Counted from the first letter of the stretch, positions 19,408 to 30,723 are shown. The stretch: 64,000 nucleotides of DNA from Nakazawaea peltata (GCA_001599355.1 BCGQ01000008.1:372001-436000), one strand, 5' to 3'. The notes: a model not told the origin generated them from the letters alone. Translations and numbers: made by a program.

Positions 19408-22400
19408 CGAAGAACCGATCGATCATCTCGCCAAGAATGAGCATGAACCTGATTACAACCCGGCTCTGCTCCCTGACGCGCCTTCACTATTCGTGGAACC
19501 CTCAGTGGCGTCTCTAAAGGAACCCTCAAATGACCCTGCCGAATCGGCTTCCACACCCTCAATTGCCCCCTTAGAACTCGATGTCTCCCTTTCAGTCCCC
19601 CTCAAGTTCCAGCAATCCATCGTTCAAGACTTAGTTCATGACGATGCTTTGCTTATTCTAGGCAAAGGACTTGGAATAGAACCTATCCTGGCCAATCTTC
19701 TACATCTGTTGAGCGCTCCCGCTGTTATGGGGTCTCACCCTATTGCTAAGAGGAGTTTAGTAGTGCTACTCAATGCTATGGATGATGAGAATATCAAGAT
19801 CGGGGAGGAATTACGAGATTTAGCTTGGATGGACGGTTGTAGAGACCTTTCTGCGTCACTTGATGACCCAGAAGACGTGCCCTCAGACCCACTTCTCATT
19901 ATTGGTGGCTCAGAAAGTATCACAATCGATAAAAGACGTAAATTATATACAAGAGGTGGTGTTATATCTGTCACATCTCGAGTTTTCATTGTAGACCTTC
20001 TTTCTGGTATTGTTGATCCGCAGTTAATCACTGGTCTAGTGCTCCTGCATGCCGAAAGGATCAAAGATACTTCTAATGAGCTGTTCATATTGAATGTTTA
20101 TCGAGAGTCCAACTCTTGGGGGTTCATTAAGCTGCTTTCAGATGATGCTGAAGCTTTCACTAAAGGTTTCCAACCGTTATACACAAAGTTGAAGTATCTC
20201 CGATTACAGAAATCATTTCTTTGGCCCAGGTTTCATATAGAAGTGACCTCTTCACTTCAGCAAAAACGGTCTAAATCTGGTTCTAGCAATGATCTGACTT
20301 TGAACGTTGTTGAAATTAATGTTGAAATGACAGATGCTATGAAACAGATTCAAATTGCTATTCTTGGTTGTATCGAGCTGTGTATTGCCGAACTTCGTAG
20401 ACATAATCCGACTATGAGTACCGATTATTGGACCTCACAGAACGCTCTTGATCAAGATTTTATTAGAAATATCAGAGCCGTTTTAGACCCTGTCTGGCAC
20501 CGGGTTTCTTGGACTACCAAACAACTTGTACATGATTTAGGAACTTTGAAGGAGTTGTTACAAAAATTGGTATCACTTGATTCCATTAGTTTCTATGAAC
20601 ATGTCCAACTGATTTATGAATCTAATACTAAACTTATGAACAAGACACAAAGCCCATGGTTAATGTTGGATGAACTGATCACCATCATTTCTTACCTGAA
20701 GAAACGAGTATTTGGAAACCATAAGACTGCTGCCTCTGCCGCACTTTCTCCTTCTGCTTATCTCCTTGAAGAGCTTCCTAAATGGGAGCAGCTTGCCCTT
20801 CTTCTCGAGGACATTGAACATGATAGACTGCACAATCTGAATTCCGATGCAGGTCCAGTGTTAATCATGTGCTCTGAGTCTGTGGTATGTCGTCAGTTAT
20901 CGCAGTTCCTTTCGTCTATGAAGCAAACCGTAAATGAATCTTCTTTGGGGTCTAATTCGTACTCTGCAAACAAGTTAATGCGTAAAAAGTTGAGGAGTTA
21001 TATGCAATGGCGTAAAGCCATGACTAGCACGACTCTGCTGTTAAAAATGCAACAGAAGCAACTCCAATTACAACAACTGCTGCTGCTGCAATTACAACAA
21101 CAGCAACAGCTGCAAACTCTGCTTAATACTTCCAAAACATTCACTAGAGGTAGGCTGCCTCCTGGAAAGAGACGTAGAACCAGAGGAGCCTCGGTAGTTG
21201 CAGCTGTAGGTAGATTGCATGCTTCGGATGTAGTTGATCTTAATGCTGATGTTATTGCTTCAGAACAACTGGAGAGTGATCCTTCGACTCCTATTATTGA
21301 TGATATGAGTGAGTATGAATTTGAAGATGATTATCTGGATACCCAAACTCGTTCTTTCGAGTATATAGATAGAAAAGATCAAATTGTCATCGAAAGGTAT
21401 AATCATCGTACAGATGACACTCTTTTGGAGGAGCTTTGTCCTTCTTATATCATCATGTATGAGCCAGATCTCAGTTTCATCAGAAGAGTTGAACTTTATC
21501 AGCTGATAAATCGTGATCACCCTGCAAAAACTTTCTTTATGTACTATGGAACTTCCGTAGAGGAGCAAATACATTTAGGAAACATCAAGAAAGAGAAAGA
21601 TATGTTCACCAAGTTGATTAGAGAAAAAGGACAGATGCTGTCAACTTACAGAGCTGATGAAGATGAGGCACGTAAACAAAATCTGCTGCTGCAACTGCTG
21701 AAAAGGTCTTCCAATACCAGAATTGCTGGTGGAGGTGGAGTTATTAATGGAAATGTTACACCGAACGTAGTTGTAGATATCAGAGAATTCTCAGGTTCTG
21801 CATTACCGAACCTCTTACATCGTTTAGGTGTGAAAATCATACCTTGTATGTTGACAGTTGGTGATTATATCATCTCACCCAAAATCTGTGTTGAAAGAAA
21901 GCTGATTCCCGATTTAATCCAGAGTTTCAAATCTGGTCGCTTATATACTCAATGTGAACAAATGTTCCGTCATTATGAATTACCGACATTACTCATTGAG
22001 TTTGACGAATCAAAGTCCTTCTCTTTAGAACCATTTGCAGAATTAGGAGCTTCTAGAGTATCTAGTTCTAGCAATAGTACTGGATCTGCATCCGGTCCTA
22101 CTTCAGCTTCCGTGAATCCCGTCTCTTCTAAATTTCTCCAGCAAGATATCCAGTCAAAGTTAATGATGTTAATGATCGCATTTCCTAAATTAAAAATCAT
22201 CTGGTCTTCATCTCCTCATCAAACACTGCAAATCATTCTTGAACTAAAACAGAAACAAGAGGAACCCGATCCAGAAGTTGCCGTAGGAGTAGGTGTAGAA
22301 ATGGGTGATTTCGCCAACTCCGAAGGAGCTCCTCCTCGTTTCAATGATCTGGTGATCGATCTCATCCAAAATATCCCCGGAATTAATAACGTTAACTATC

Positions 22401-22537
22401 ATTTGATCATCCACAAAGTACGTAACTTGAGAGAACTCGTCTCAATGGAACAAGAAGAGCTCGCCGAATTAATAGGAAATGAAGCTGCTCTGAAAGCAGT
22501 CGCATTCTTCAAAAGAAACGTTTCCAAATCTACATAA
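19388..22537 (+). CDS. RAD1: DNA repair endonuclease Rad1 (XPF)
   Basis: Catalytic subunit of the Rad1-Rad10 structure-specific endonuclease in nucleotide excision repair and single-strand annealing. 1049 aa against 1100 in S. cerevisiae. An inactive helicase-like N-terminal half begins near residue 66 (LKFQQSIVQDL, LLILGKGLGIEPILANLLHLL). The ERCC4 nuclease domain has VVDIREF, GDYIISP (Asp826) and the ERK motif at 836-838. It is followed by GRLYTQCEQMFRHYELPTLLIEFD. A tandem helix-hairpin-helix region closes the protein (QNIPGINNVNYH). A Gln-rich stretch near residues 555-580 and a Ser-rich insert near 895-920 are low complexity. The CTG after ERK reads as Ala. It converges on GUS1 with 41 bp between stops. 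Confidence 0.96.
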   Translation: MSLFVDDEEPIDHLAKNEHEPDYNPALLPDAPSLFVEPSVASLKEPSNDPAESASTPSIAPLELDVSLSVPLKFQQSIVQDLVHDDALLILGKGLGIEPILANLLHLLSAPAVMGSHPIAKRSLVVLLNAMDDENIKIGEELRDLAWMDGCRDLSASLDDPEDVPSDPLLIIGGSESITIDKRRKLYTRGGVISVTSRVFIVDLLSGIVDPQLITGLVLLHAERIKDTSNELFILNVYRESNSWGFIKLLSDDAEAFTKGFQPLYTKLKYLRLQKSFLWPRFHIEVTSSLQQKRSKSGSSNDLTLNVVEINVEMTDAMKQIQIAILGCIELCIAELRRHNPTMSTDYWTSQNALDQDFIRNIRAVLDPVWHRVSWTTKQLVHDLGTLKELLQKLVSLDSISFYEHVQLIYESNTKLMNKTQSPWLMLDELITIISYLKKRVFGNHKTAASAALSPSAYLLEELPKWEQLALLLEDIEHDRLHNLNSDAGPVLIMCSESVVCRQLSQFLSSMKQTVNESSLGSNSYSANKLMRKKLRSYMQWRKAMTSTTLLLKMQQKQLQLQQLLLLQLQQQQQLQTLLNTSKTFTRGRLPPGKRRRTRGASVVAAVGRLHASDVVDLNADVIASEQLESDPSTPIIDDMSEYEFEDDYLDTQTRSFEYIDRKDQIVIERYNHRTDDTLLEELCPSYIIMYEPDLSFIRRVELYQLINRDHPAKTFFMYYGTSVEEQIHLGNIKKEKDMFTKLIREKGQMLSTYRADEDEARKQNLLLQLLKRSSNTRIAGGGGVINGNVTPNVVVDIREFSGSALPNLLHRLGVKIIPCMLTVGDYIISPKICVERKLIPDLIQSFKSGRLYTQCEQMFRHYELPTLLIEFDESKSFSLEPFAELGASRVSSSSNSTGSASGPTSASVNPVSSKFLQQDIQSKLMMLMIAFPKLKIIWSSSPHQTLQIILELKQKQEEPDPEVAVGVGVEMGDFANSEGAPPRFNDLVIDLIQNIPGINNVNYHLIIHKVRNLRELVSMEQEELAELIGNEAALKAVAFFKRNVSKST

Positions 22538-22578
22538 CTAATAAACGGCTACAATCATGTATTTACTATATACCCAAC

Positions 22579-24729
22579 TTAGTTCTTCTTAACAGCCTTA
22601 CCATCTGGAATGGTGAAGAATACATATGGAGCAATGTGGTCCAATCTGTAGTAACCCTTTCTTTCGAATTGAATAACATCACCAACCTTCATGTCCTTGA
22701 CGTTCAAGTCGGCATAGGCACGGGTGTGGAACTCGGTCTCTGGAGTAATGAAGTCTTCAAAGTTGTCATTCTCTTCCAACTTGTCCTTGGTGATCAAATG
22801 GTCGAAATCAACCAAATCAACCTCAACCTTGTCATCAGTAGCAGCCAACCAAGTCAATTTCTTGGAAGTCTTCTTGAAGTCACCCTCCAAATGCAAAGTA
22901 GCATCGATAGAAGAGACTAAACCATCAGCAGTCTTGTGAACCTTGTTAATGATGACATTACCCCAGTCCATAAAAGTGACTTCTTCACCTTCCTCGACAC
23001 TTTGAGCGTCTACTTGCTCCAACAAAGTCTTGTGGAAGTAGATGACCTTCTTGGTTCCGACATCTGGGTTCTTCTTGTGCTTTGGCTTCAACTCGGTAGT
23101 AGGAGTAGTTGGAGCACCAGCAATGGTGACAAGAGCTGGTTCTTGAGGCTTCTCAACGGTACCAGCCTCCAAAGCAACATGTCTTGGAGCAATTGGGTCG
23201 ATGATCTTCTTGTTAGTAGCCCAAATCAAACTCCAGTCCAAGTTAATGATGTTTCTAGAAGGACCTTGAGAAAGAATGAAGTTACGCAAACCTTCAACAG
23301 ACATACCACGTCTTCTAACACCTCTAACGGTTGGGAAACGAGGGTCATCCCAGTTTCCAACGTAGTTCTTGTCGACGAACCATTGTAATTTACGCTTAGA
23401 AAGTAAAGTACGGACAAAGTTGACACGTCCAAAGTCCCAAATGTGAACCTTACGCAAGTGCAAGTTCTCCAAGAACCAATCATATTGCAGGTTTCTGTCA
23501 CGGTACTCGATAGTTCTCAACAGGTGAGTAACACCTTCGATGGAATCAACGACTGGAACACAGAAGTCGTACAATGGGTACATTTTCCAGGCAGTTCCAG
23601 TACGGTGGTGAGGAGTCAAGTTACAACGGTAAATGACAGGATCACGCAAGGTCTTGTTCAAAGCAGTGTAATCGATCTTAGCACGAAGACAGTTCTTAAG
23701 ACCAACCTCGGTACCATTCTTCATTTCCTCGGTGAAGATTTGCAAATTCTCCTCGATAGAACGGTCACGACGAGCACTCTTCAAACCGTCCATACGTTCG
23801 GCTCTCATTTGTTCCAATGGAGTGTCATCACAGTACAGTTTGCCGTCCTTGATCAATCCAATAGCTAACTCGTACATCTTATCGAAGTAATCGGAAGAGT
23901 AAGTGATACGGTCTCCCTTGATACCCAATAATTCCAAGTCCTCCAAGATAGAGTCTTGGAACTCGGTCTTCTCCTTAGATGGGTTGGTGTCATCGAATCT
24001 GATGATCAATTTACCATGGTATTGACGAGCAAAGTACTCGTTCAAAATAGCAGCCTTGGCGTGTCCAATGTGCAAATATCCAGAAGGTTCTGGAGGGAAA
24101 CGAGTGACCACTTCACCATCCTTAGCGTCTTGCAAGTCAATGTCAAAGTTAGCCTTATGGGTCTTCTTTGGTCCAGCGGCACCAGAAGCTGAAGCCTTGG
24201 CCTTAGCAGCTTTCTTTTGCTCGTTGATCAGCAGACTCATCAGCTCAATAGTCTTACCGAATCTCTTGTCACTTTCCAAGAAAGAGTACCATCTAGAGAT
24301 GTTGATGTAAGAGGCACCTTTCAAGACACCTCCCATAACAGGGTTACCTCTCAAAGCACCCCAGACCAGGACATCGGCACCCCCAACGGCAACACCATTG
24401 TTACCGATGAAACTACGCAAGTTCAAAATGGCCTCTAATTTCTCCAATTCAGGAGCCAATTGCTTGAAATCTTTGGTGGTCAACTTGGCAGCGAGTTCGG
24501 CAGCATTGGCGGAAACGGCCTCCAAACCGGCAATTTCAAGTAATTTACCCAAAACAGCCTCTCCAGAAGCTGAAACATCTCTGGAAAGTGTAACGGCGGC
24601 TCCCTCAGCGTTGGAAACTTCCTTGTTATCTTCGTAGTTGACAGTGACGTTGTCTGAAAACAGAGCGGCAACGACCTCGGCGTACCCAACTACGGGCAGC
24701 TTGGTGGCTAAAGTCAATGAGTATGACAT
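22579..24729 (-). CDS. GUS1: Cytoplasmic glutamyl-tRNA synthetase Gus1
   Basis: Class I synthetase charging tRNA-Glu in the cytosol. 716 aa against 708 in S. cerevisiae. The N-terminal 170 residues form a GST-like domain (WGALRGNPVMGGVL), which in yeast binds Arc1. The catalytic core starts FPPEPSGYLHIGHAKAAI, containing the HIGH motif. The KMSKS equivalent is LLSKRKLQWF. The EPSGYLHIGHAKA wording and DWSLIWATNKKIIDPIAPRH block separate it from glutaminyl-tRNA synthetase (EPNGYLHIGHSK). The C-terminal beta-barrel anticodon-binding region ends near residue 705. Codons are of the highly expressed type, with very few CTG. Two G-quadruplex motifs lie upstream. An upstream ATG is absent from the near leader. 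Confidence 0.96.
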   Translation of the reverse strand: MSYSLTLATKLPVVGYAEVVAALFSDNVTVNYEDNKEVSNAEGAAVTLSRDVSASGEAVLGKLLEIAGLEAVSANAAELAAKLTTKDFKQLAPELEKLEAILNLRSFIGNNGVAVGGADVLVWGALRGNPVMGGVLKGASYINISRWYSFLESDKRFGKTIELMSLLINEQKKAAKAKASASGAAGPKKTHKANFDIDLQDAKDGEVVTRFPPEPSGYLHIGHAKAAILNEYFARQYHGKLIIRFDDTNPSKEKTEFQDSILEDLELLGIKGDRITYSSDYFDKMYELAIGLIKDGKLYCDDTPLEQMRAERMDGLKSARRDRSIEENLQIFTEEMKNGTEVGLKNCLRAKIDYTALNKTLRDPVIYRCNLTPHHRTGTAWKMYPLYDFCVPVVDSIEGVTHLLRTIEYRDRNLQYDWFLENLHLRKVHIWDFGRVNFVRTLLSKRKLQWFVDKNYVGNWDDPRFPTVRGVRRRGMSVEGLRNFILSQGPSRNIINLDWSLIWATNKKIIDPIAPRHVALEAGTVEKPQEPALVTIAGAPTTPTTELKPKHKKNPDVGTKKVIYFHKTLLEQVDAQSVEEGEEVTFMDWGNVIINKVHKTADGLVSSIDATLHLEGDFKKTSKKLTWLAATDDKVEVDLVDFDHLITKDKLEENDNFEDFITPETEFHTRAYADLNVKDMKVGDVIQFERKGYYRLDHIAPYVFFTIPDGKAVKKN

Positions 24730-24874
24730 TTCGGATATTGAATATCTATATTGATTTGAGATCAGGGCTGAATTTTGATCTTTCTCATCTCGAAATATCC
24801 GCTAAGATGGGCGGTTGTCGGTGAAAATTTTATTGGGTGTACACGACTTTTTTGGAAGCTGGGGCAGATGAGAA

Positions 24875-24912
24875 GGGGGGTGCTAGCGGGGCAGGGGATA
24901 GGGGACTAGGGG
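24875..24912 (+). other. G-quadruplex motif upstream of GUS1 (proximal)
   Basis: Five G runs of 6, 4, 4, 4 and 4 are separated by loops of 7, 2, 3 and 4 bases, which satisfies the usual intramolecular G-quadruplex pattern. It lies 146-183 bp upstream of the GUS1 ATG on the non-transcribed-sense complement (gene on minus). Confidence 0.65.
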
Positions 24913-25149
24913 AATTGCAGAATTTATTAGAGACAACAGTGCGTCTGGTTGATTTTCTGAGGTCACTGTGATGGTCTATATCCTTTTTTTCGATCCACTG
25001 CCCTCCATTGGATAGTAGTTGTAGCTCACTAAATGCCATACTTAAGGTAAGACTGCTTACTTTACTGATATTGATTTCCTTATTTGGTATTACCCTTTTA
25101 AGGTAATTTATGTATCCCCAATTTGAAGCCACAAACAGGGGGTGATGGA

Positions 25150-25188
25150 GGGGGGTTACGAGGGGGGTCCGGGGGAGAGGGCTAGGGG
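25150..25188 (+). other. G-quadruplex motif upstream of GUS1 (distal)
   Basis: G runs of 6, 6, 5, 3 and 4 are separated by loops of 6, 3, 3 (with an internal G) and 3 bases. It lies between GUS1 and the SWI1 stop codon, 262 bp from the latter's 3' end at 25412. Confidence 0.6.
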
Positions 25189-25411
25189 AACCGTGAGATG
25201 AGTGCGATTTATGATGCCTTACTGATATGATATTCATGATATTTCTCTATAAATCCTGCTTTCAATGTGGTAGACTCATTGTTTCCACCACTGGGACTGA
25301 AGTTCAGCAGACATTACACTTACTTTGCCGGGCACTTTCTCTACAAACACTAACTCCATAAGAGTACATATAATATTACATAGATATATCAATAGAAGCT
25401 ACTTGCACTTC

Positions 25412-28411
25412 CTATTTCTTATTAATTTCAACCTGAGTCTGAGTCAATGTAACCAACTCGGTCAATAATTCTCTATCAGTATGAGGATTAACCATAGCAG
25501 CACTAACAAGTTCATCTCCTGGGAAAAGTCTGGCTAATTTCTCTACTTCCTTGATAGTGACTTCCTTTTGGGATTCATCCACATCAAGAGCTTTGTCCAA
25601 AAGAACATTCAATAATTTCAATGATCTTCTACAAATTATCATAAATTCACGGTCCACCATACTCTTGATCAACAATGGAGCCATTCCAATCTTACACAAA
25701 GTAGCTCCAATTTGTTCTGGAGCACTAAGCCATTGCAAAGCTACATTCTTACTGTTAGCCTCAGTGGTAGACTCCTCATCACTATTACTGATCATCTCCA
25801 GTAACAAAATACATGACAATAACAGTTGAACAGTGATGATCTTACGCTCCTCCAAGACCCCAATAAACTTATCTAAAGAGTAAACAGGTAATATCGATAT
25901 CATTCCTGCAAAGATCTTGGTAACCAATACCCCATTATAAGGCTCCTCGCCCTTCAAATAAAGTTTGGTCAACTCACGAATTTCACTCAGATCTTGGTCA
26001 TTCTCAGAATCATCTGACCGGCCTACAATAACTTGACGCATCAAGTCTCTGTTTGGAGGATCTCTAACGATCACTTTAGTAAAAAGATCAATTGCATATG
26101 GTTGGTATTTCTGCAACTCTCCTCTGTAGAAAGGAACGAACAAATCCGAGTCATCTCCAGACAAACTCTCATAGTCTCCACAGAAAGCTGTACTCAACAT
26201 AACAATATACAACAGCTCTCTAAGGTCCTTCAAGATAAGTTTATCAGCAATACCAGACAATACAATTAATGAGTCCTTCAATAAAGATACCTTTTTACGA
26301 GCAAACAAGAATTTCTCAGGGAACTCTGCAACATACAGAACCAAGTTGAAAAGATATTCTCTTAAGAGTAAATTAGAAGAGTACATTTCATTGTTGGATC
26401 CAATAAATGATAAGTTCCTCAAGATGATCGACAAAGTAGCTAATCTTTCTACAAGCATTAACTTGTCGTTAGTCAGTGATTTCTGGAACACTTTATCAGC
26501 CTGGGTCTCGATCTCTGCACGGCTCTCCATCAAAAGTTCTACATATGATGGGATATGGAAATGAGCAGGAATTTTAGATGTTGCAGCCAACTCTGGAGAT
26601 TGAGACAGAGGAGTCGGAGAAGCAGCAGATGAGAACAAATCATCCACTGAACTATCATCTTCCTCTTCAGCTTCTGGCTCAGTTTTAGGTTCGCTTTTCA
26701 CCTCCTCTATTTCTTCACCTGTAAAAGAGCTTACAACTAAGGCCTGATCGGTACTCTTTGGAGCCTTTTTCATGTACTCTTCGAATACTTCATCGATCAA
26801 AGAAGCAGATGGGTCGGAAACTACACTGATCCCATCGACTGTCAGTACTTTTTCAGCCTTATAACTAGTCTTATCGAATACCAATTCCTCTAAAGTAGCA
26901 AGTCCAACTTCACATACCAGATCTAACAACTCTGGGCATTCTTGCAATTGGATCAATAAATGATTATCCAGAGAAGTGACAAGTAAAGTATTCAACAGAT
27001 TATTGATCTCGGAACGGATTCCGCTGCTAAGAGACATAGTCAACAGCAGAATGTCGATATTACCAAGCTCTGGAGCGAAAAGATAGAATGGCTTGGACGA
27101 ATCTACATGTTCTCCCATCAGCAGAAGTGAAGGGATATCATAACCTCCAACGAGATCTAATAAACGTTGGTGAGGGGTGTAATTTCTGAGAACCAAAGGA
27201 GCCGGAGCTGTTGGTTGTTGCGGAGCTTCCTGCTGAGGCTGCATCTGCGGTTTTTCCACAGGTGTAGCTGGCACAGAATAGTTCATTGGCATCTGCTGAG
27301 GAACCATAGGTTGCATATTATTCATTTGCAGCATTGGAGGTTGAGCTGGTGTAGGAATTGAGGCTGCAGGCGTAGGAGCTTGTGATGGAGCAGATGGTTT
27401 CCGAGATCTAGGAACAGAAGAAGTAGGAGTACCTACAGAAGCAGTTTGAGGAGCCCCTGAAACCGCTGCGGCGGCAGCTGCGGCAGCTGCTGTCGTCTTG
27501 GATCCCTTAGTCGATCTTCTCTTTTTTGGAGGAGGTTGTTGAGCCTGCTGAGCCTGCATTTGCATCTGTTGTTGCATCTGCATTTGAGGAACTTGACGGT
27601 TTGGCATTTGCTGTTGGTTCATCATAGGTTGAGGGGCAACAGGAGACTGGTACAGTGTAGGGGATTGTTGAGGTTGCTGAGGCAGTTGTTGAGGCAGTTG
27701 TTGCTGCTGTTGCTGCTGCTGTTGTTGTTGCAGGAACTGTTGCATCTGTTTCTGAATCGCCAACTTGATAGTATAAATCTCCTGCTGTCCTTCTTGAGTC
27801 GAAGCAAACTGCTCAAATTGGAATAAATACTGATGATATATACTAGCCACCTCTCTTGCGTAATTAGGGTTTGATTCTATAGGTAAATGGAACTTGGAAG
27901 CTACAAATCCCCATTGGTTATTACGAGTAACGTTACTGGACCCACCTAATTTCGAAACAAGAACATATAAAAAGAATAAATGAACTTTACGGCCATCAAC
28001 AACAGGATTCAGAGTGAGATTAATACCTTTACGTCTGCAGAAATCTTGTAAGGTTTTCATGAATAATTCGATCTGAAGCTGTTGGTTAAGCAGTTGTTGT
28101 CTACGTTGCTGCTGTTGGGGTGGTTGTTGAGGCAGCTGTTGAGCCTGTTGAGCCCCCTGTAATGCCAGTGATTGTTGCTGTTGCGGGGAAGGTTGCATAC
28201 GCATTGAAGTGATTGGGCTATTAGCAGAAGAAGGAGTTGCACTGAACTGCTGAGGTTGCAATTGCTGGAACTGCTGTTGGGTGTGTTGTTGTTGCAGTTG
28301 TTGAGCTTGTTGTTGTTGCAGTTGGAGCAGCTTCTTCTGAGCCAGTGATTGGGATCTTTGACGAGGTTTTGTCTGTTTTTTAGGTTGTTGGGGTTGGGGC
28401 TGAGGCTGTAA

Positions 28412-28442
<31 letters not shown>

Positions 28443-29272
28443 TGCTGGGCCTGTTGCTGTTGCTGTTGCTGATGTTGCAATTGCATTTGCTGCATTCTTT
28501 GCTGCTGCATTTGCTGGAAAAATTGCAGTTGCATCTGACTAATCTTAGCCTCGTTATCTTTTGCTGTCAGCTGCTGTTGCTGCTGTTGCTGCTGCTGTTG
28601 TTGTTGATGCTGCTGCTGCTGTTGCTGCTGTTGCAGAGCCATTTGCAGCTTCATCTGTTGCTGCTGTTGTTGCTGAACCTGTTGTTGTCTTTGTCTCAAC
28701 GACGCCATCATCGCAGTTTTATCAAAATTAGGCGGCTGCGATAAACTGGGACTACCTCCAGAACTATGATCACTATTTGGTGCCATCATTCCTCCCCCAT
28801 TACTACTGGTAGGAGTAGAATTATTGAACATCAGCTGTAATTGAGGTTGCAGAATATGAGGTGAAAAATGGGAATGATTACTTGCACGACTCAGATTGTT
28901 CGAATTCCTCATATTAATAATCGATTGTGGATCCTCAGTATTCATCGAGAAAGAGAGAGGGTCCAGTGGCATCTGCATTTGTATCTGCTGATGTTGAGGG
29001 GGTTGTGGTGGCTGCTGTTGTTGTTGCTGTCTGGCCTGATTCAAAATAGCCGATGGACTGATCGAGTTCAGCAAATTGAAATCATCAGATATAGACGGCT
29101 TGTTGTCTAAAGTTGGAGAGTTATTGAAGATGAATTGGTCTGTATCTTGTTGTTGCAGGGACCCCGGATTAGAGCCTGAGGGCAGCAGATCTCCGAAGTT
29201 GAGGAACGACAGCATATCGTTATCATCACCTGAGGTCCCTAAACTCTCATTGAGCCAATATTGATCCGACAT
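25412..29272 (-). CDS. SWI1: SWI/SNF chromatin remodelling subunit Swi1 (ARID)
   Basis: Large regulatory subunit of the SWI/SNF nucleosome remodeller. 1286 aa from the ATG at 29272, against 1314 in S. cerevisiae; an in-frame TTG upstream is ignored. The N-terminus has Gln-rich tracts interrupted by Met, Pro and His (about 75-390), similar to the prion-forming region of yeast Swi1. The ARID DNA-binding domain lies at about 400-490 (FMKTLQDFCRRKGINLTLNP, VDGRKVHLFFLYVLV, NNQWGFVASKF). A second Gln/Pro-rich region, a run of nine Ala near 590 (coded by GCN) and an acidic segment near 855-890 follow. The C-terminal 550 residues are helical, of armadillo type, as in the family. Antisense CTG-rich frames here are shadows of the CAG repeats. 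Confidence 0.95.
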
Positions 29273-29646
29273 GGTGTTGATAATCAACCTGTTCTATTCG
29301 GTTTAAATAGGAGTCACGTTATTGGCGATATGGGTGAGAAAACCAAAAAGATATTAAATTGATTGAAATTCGGGGTTGATTCGGTTGTGATTATGTTCTG
29401 GATTGAGAATGTCTCTTTTTTACCATGAAATTCCAACGATTCAACGTCCCGCTGACTTAAACCACCTCTTTATCACCTTTAATCTTCCTTAATAAAATTG
29501 TGTTCATTTTTGGTATTTTTTGTGTCTAGCCATTTGGTGTCGACGCACGACTTTTTCGGCACAGAATATTTGATTACTATATCAGGAAATATCGTAAATG
29601 CTACATTCGGTAATTACTCTATCATTTATTTGTCTTCTTTACACGA
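29273..29646. promoter_or_regulatory. SWI1 promoter region and MNN10 3' flank
   Basis: 374 bp, AT-rich, between the SWI1 start and the MNN10 stop (both minus strand). No distinctive element or gene seen. Confidence 0.5.
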
Positions 29647-30723
29647 CTATTTCCACACCTTCCACCATGGTCTCTTGTGTAATCTACGGGATATCAGCTT
29701 GTAGTATTCCATCTCACTCCAACAATCTCTTCCGTACTCGCAACCGGCCATATTGATAAGGAAATCACGGTCTTTGTCACTGTAGAAAAATCTTGGATCA
29801 TTGGCAAATTCGTAACACAGTCCTGGAGGGAAGGAATTGATCAGTCTTAAAGGTAAGAACAGAGTTCTTTCACGGATCCAAGGTTGAGTCAGGTATAATG
29901 ATTCAAGCAGATCTTGCTCCTTGTGTTCCCATTGCATATGCATTTGCTCGTACATCACAGGATCCCACCAGGTATCTAATAAAGTTTCTGTCCATTCAGA
30001 ACGACGAATAAAGAATGAACCCAAATTAAATCCACCGCAATCTTGAGTGATGATCAAATCGATAGGTGATTTATGATAATCTGTGTACTGGACATCTGTA
30101 GGTAATCCCAACGGGTTGAATTCCTCGAGTGACGAGTAAGTCACGTTCAGTAAATGGTCAAAAATATGCTCTTCAAGAGAATACTGAGGCTCCATAATAT
30201 AGGTGTGTAAATCGAGCCACCAGAACCACTCCAGTGAGGGATATTGACGCATAGTTTGCTTAATGATATCTACTTTCTCCCATCCCTCACGCCATTCATG
30301 ACTGTAACGACGTTTAAGTGTGAGATCCTTCACTGCTAACAGATAGCCATGTTTTTCCAGGTAATGACGTTTATTGGTGATAGAGGAGCGCTCAACACTC
30401 CATTCTTGAGCTCCCTTCCACTTCAAAACACCCCCTCCTTCATTCAGCAGTAAAATAATAACAACTTTAGGGTCTGTAATACGGAATTTCGGGATATCAA
30501 ATGGCAATTGTATCGAGGTGAAATTCGATACTAAAATCAACAGTACAAAGAGGATCAGATATTTGAGCAATTGGGTCAAATTGATACGACTCAAGTTGAA
30601 ATTTCTAATGAACGGCACCTTATTGAGGAATCCATTTGATCTTGGTCTCAAAATCGATGATGAATGGTGTGAAGGAACCGCCAAATCGTCGTCGTCCTTC
30701 ACCTTCTTACGTCTTGAAAACAT
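29647..30723 (-). CDS. MNN10: Golgi mannosyltransferase Mnn10 (GT34)
   Basis: Subunit of the M-Pol II complex that extends the alpha-1,6-mannose backbone of N-glycans in the cis-Golgi. 358 aa from the ATG at 30723; the preceding GTG is not used. Type II membrane protein: short basic cytosolic tail, one transmembrane segment at about residues 52-70 (LLKYLILFVLLILVSNF), then the lumenal GT34 domain. Landmarks are NEGGGVLKWK, REGWEKVDI, EWFWWLDLHTYIMEP, ITQDCGGFNLGSFFIRRSEW, DTWWDPVMYEQMHMQWEHKEQD and NMAGCEYGRDCW, all as in the GMA12/MNN10 family. The block before NEGGG contains two CTG codons and reads VIILAANEGGG with Ala, like yeast VIILASNEGGG. Mnn11 is the main alternative. Confidence 0.9.
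   Translation of the reverse strand: MFSRRKKVKDDDDLAVPSHHSSSILRPRSNGFLNKVPFIRNFNLSRINLTQLLKYLILFVLLILVSNFTSIQLPFDIPKFRITDPKVVIILLLNEGGGVLKWKGAQEWSVERSSITNKRHYLEKHGYLLAVKDLTLKRRYSHEWREGWEKVDIIKQTMRQYPSLEWFWWLDLHTYIMEPQYSLEEHIFDHLLNVTYSSLEEFNPLGLPTDVQYTDYHKSPIDLIITQDCGGFNLGSFFIRRSEWTETLLDTWWDPVMYEQMHMQWEHKEQDLLESLYLTQPWIRERTLFLPLRLINSFPPGLCYEFANDPRFFYSDKDRDFLINMAGCEYGRDCWSEMEYYKLISRRLHKRPWWKVWK

Larger units (their letters stand above)
24730..25411. promoter_or_regulatory. GUS1 promoter region and SWI1 3' flank
   Basis: 682 bp between the GUS1 start and the SWI1 stop, both on the minus strand. Plus-strand G-runs make two G-quadruplex motifs, listed separately. A 135-codon frame across the C-rich complement is compositional and is not called. 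Confidence 0.6.

Noticed and set aside
22579-24729. GUS1 as glutaminyl-tRNA synthetase
   Set aside because: EPSGYLHIGHAKA and the IIDPIAPRH block are of the glutamyl type; GlnRS has EPNGYLHIGHSK.
24830-25237. 135-codon minus frame between GUS1 and SWI1
   Set aside because: Runs through the C-rich complement of the G-quadruplex tracts; Pro/Ser composition is an artefact.
27536-28744. Plus-strand Leu-rich frames across SWI1
   Set aside because: They are the reverse complement of CAG/CAA glutamine repeats in SWI1 and have no family features.
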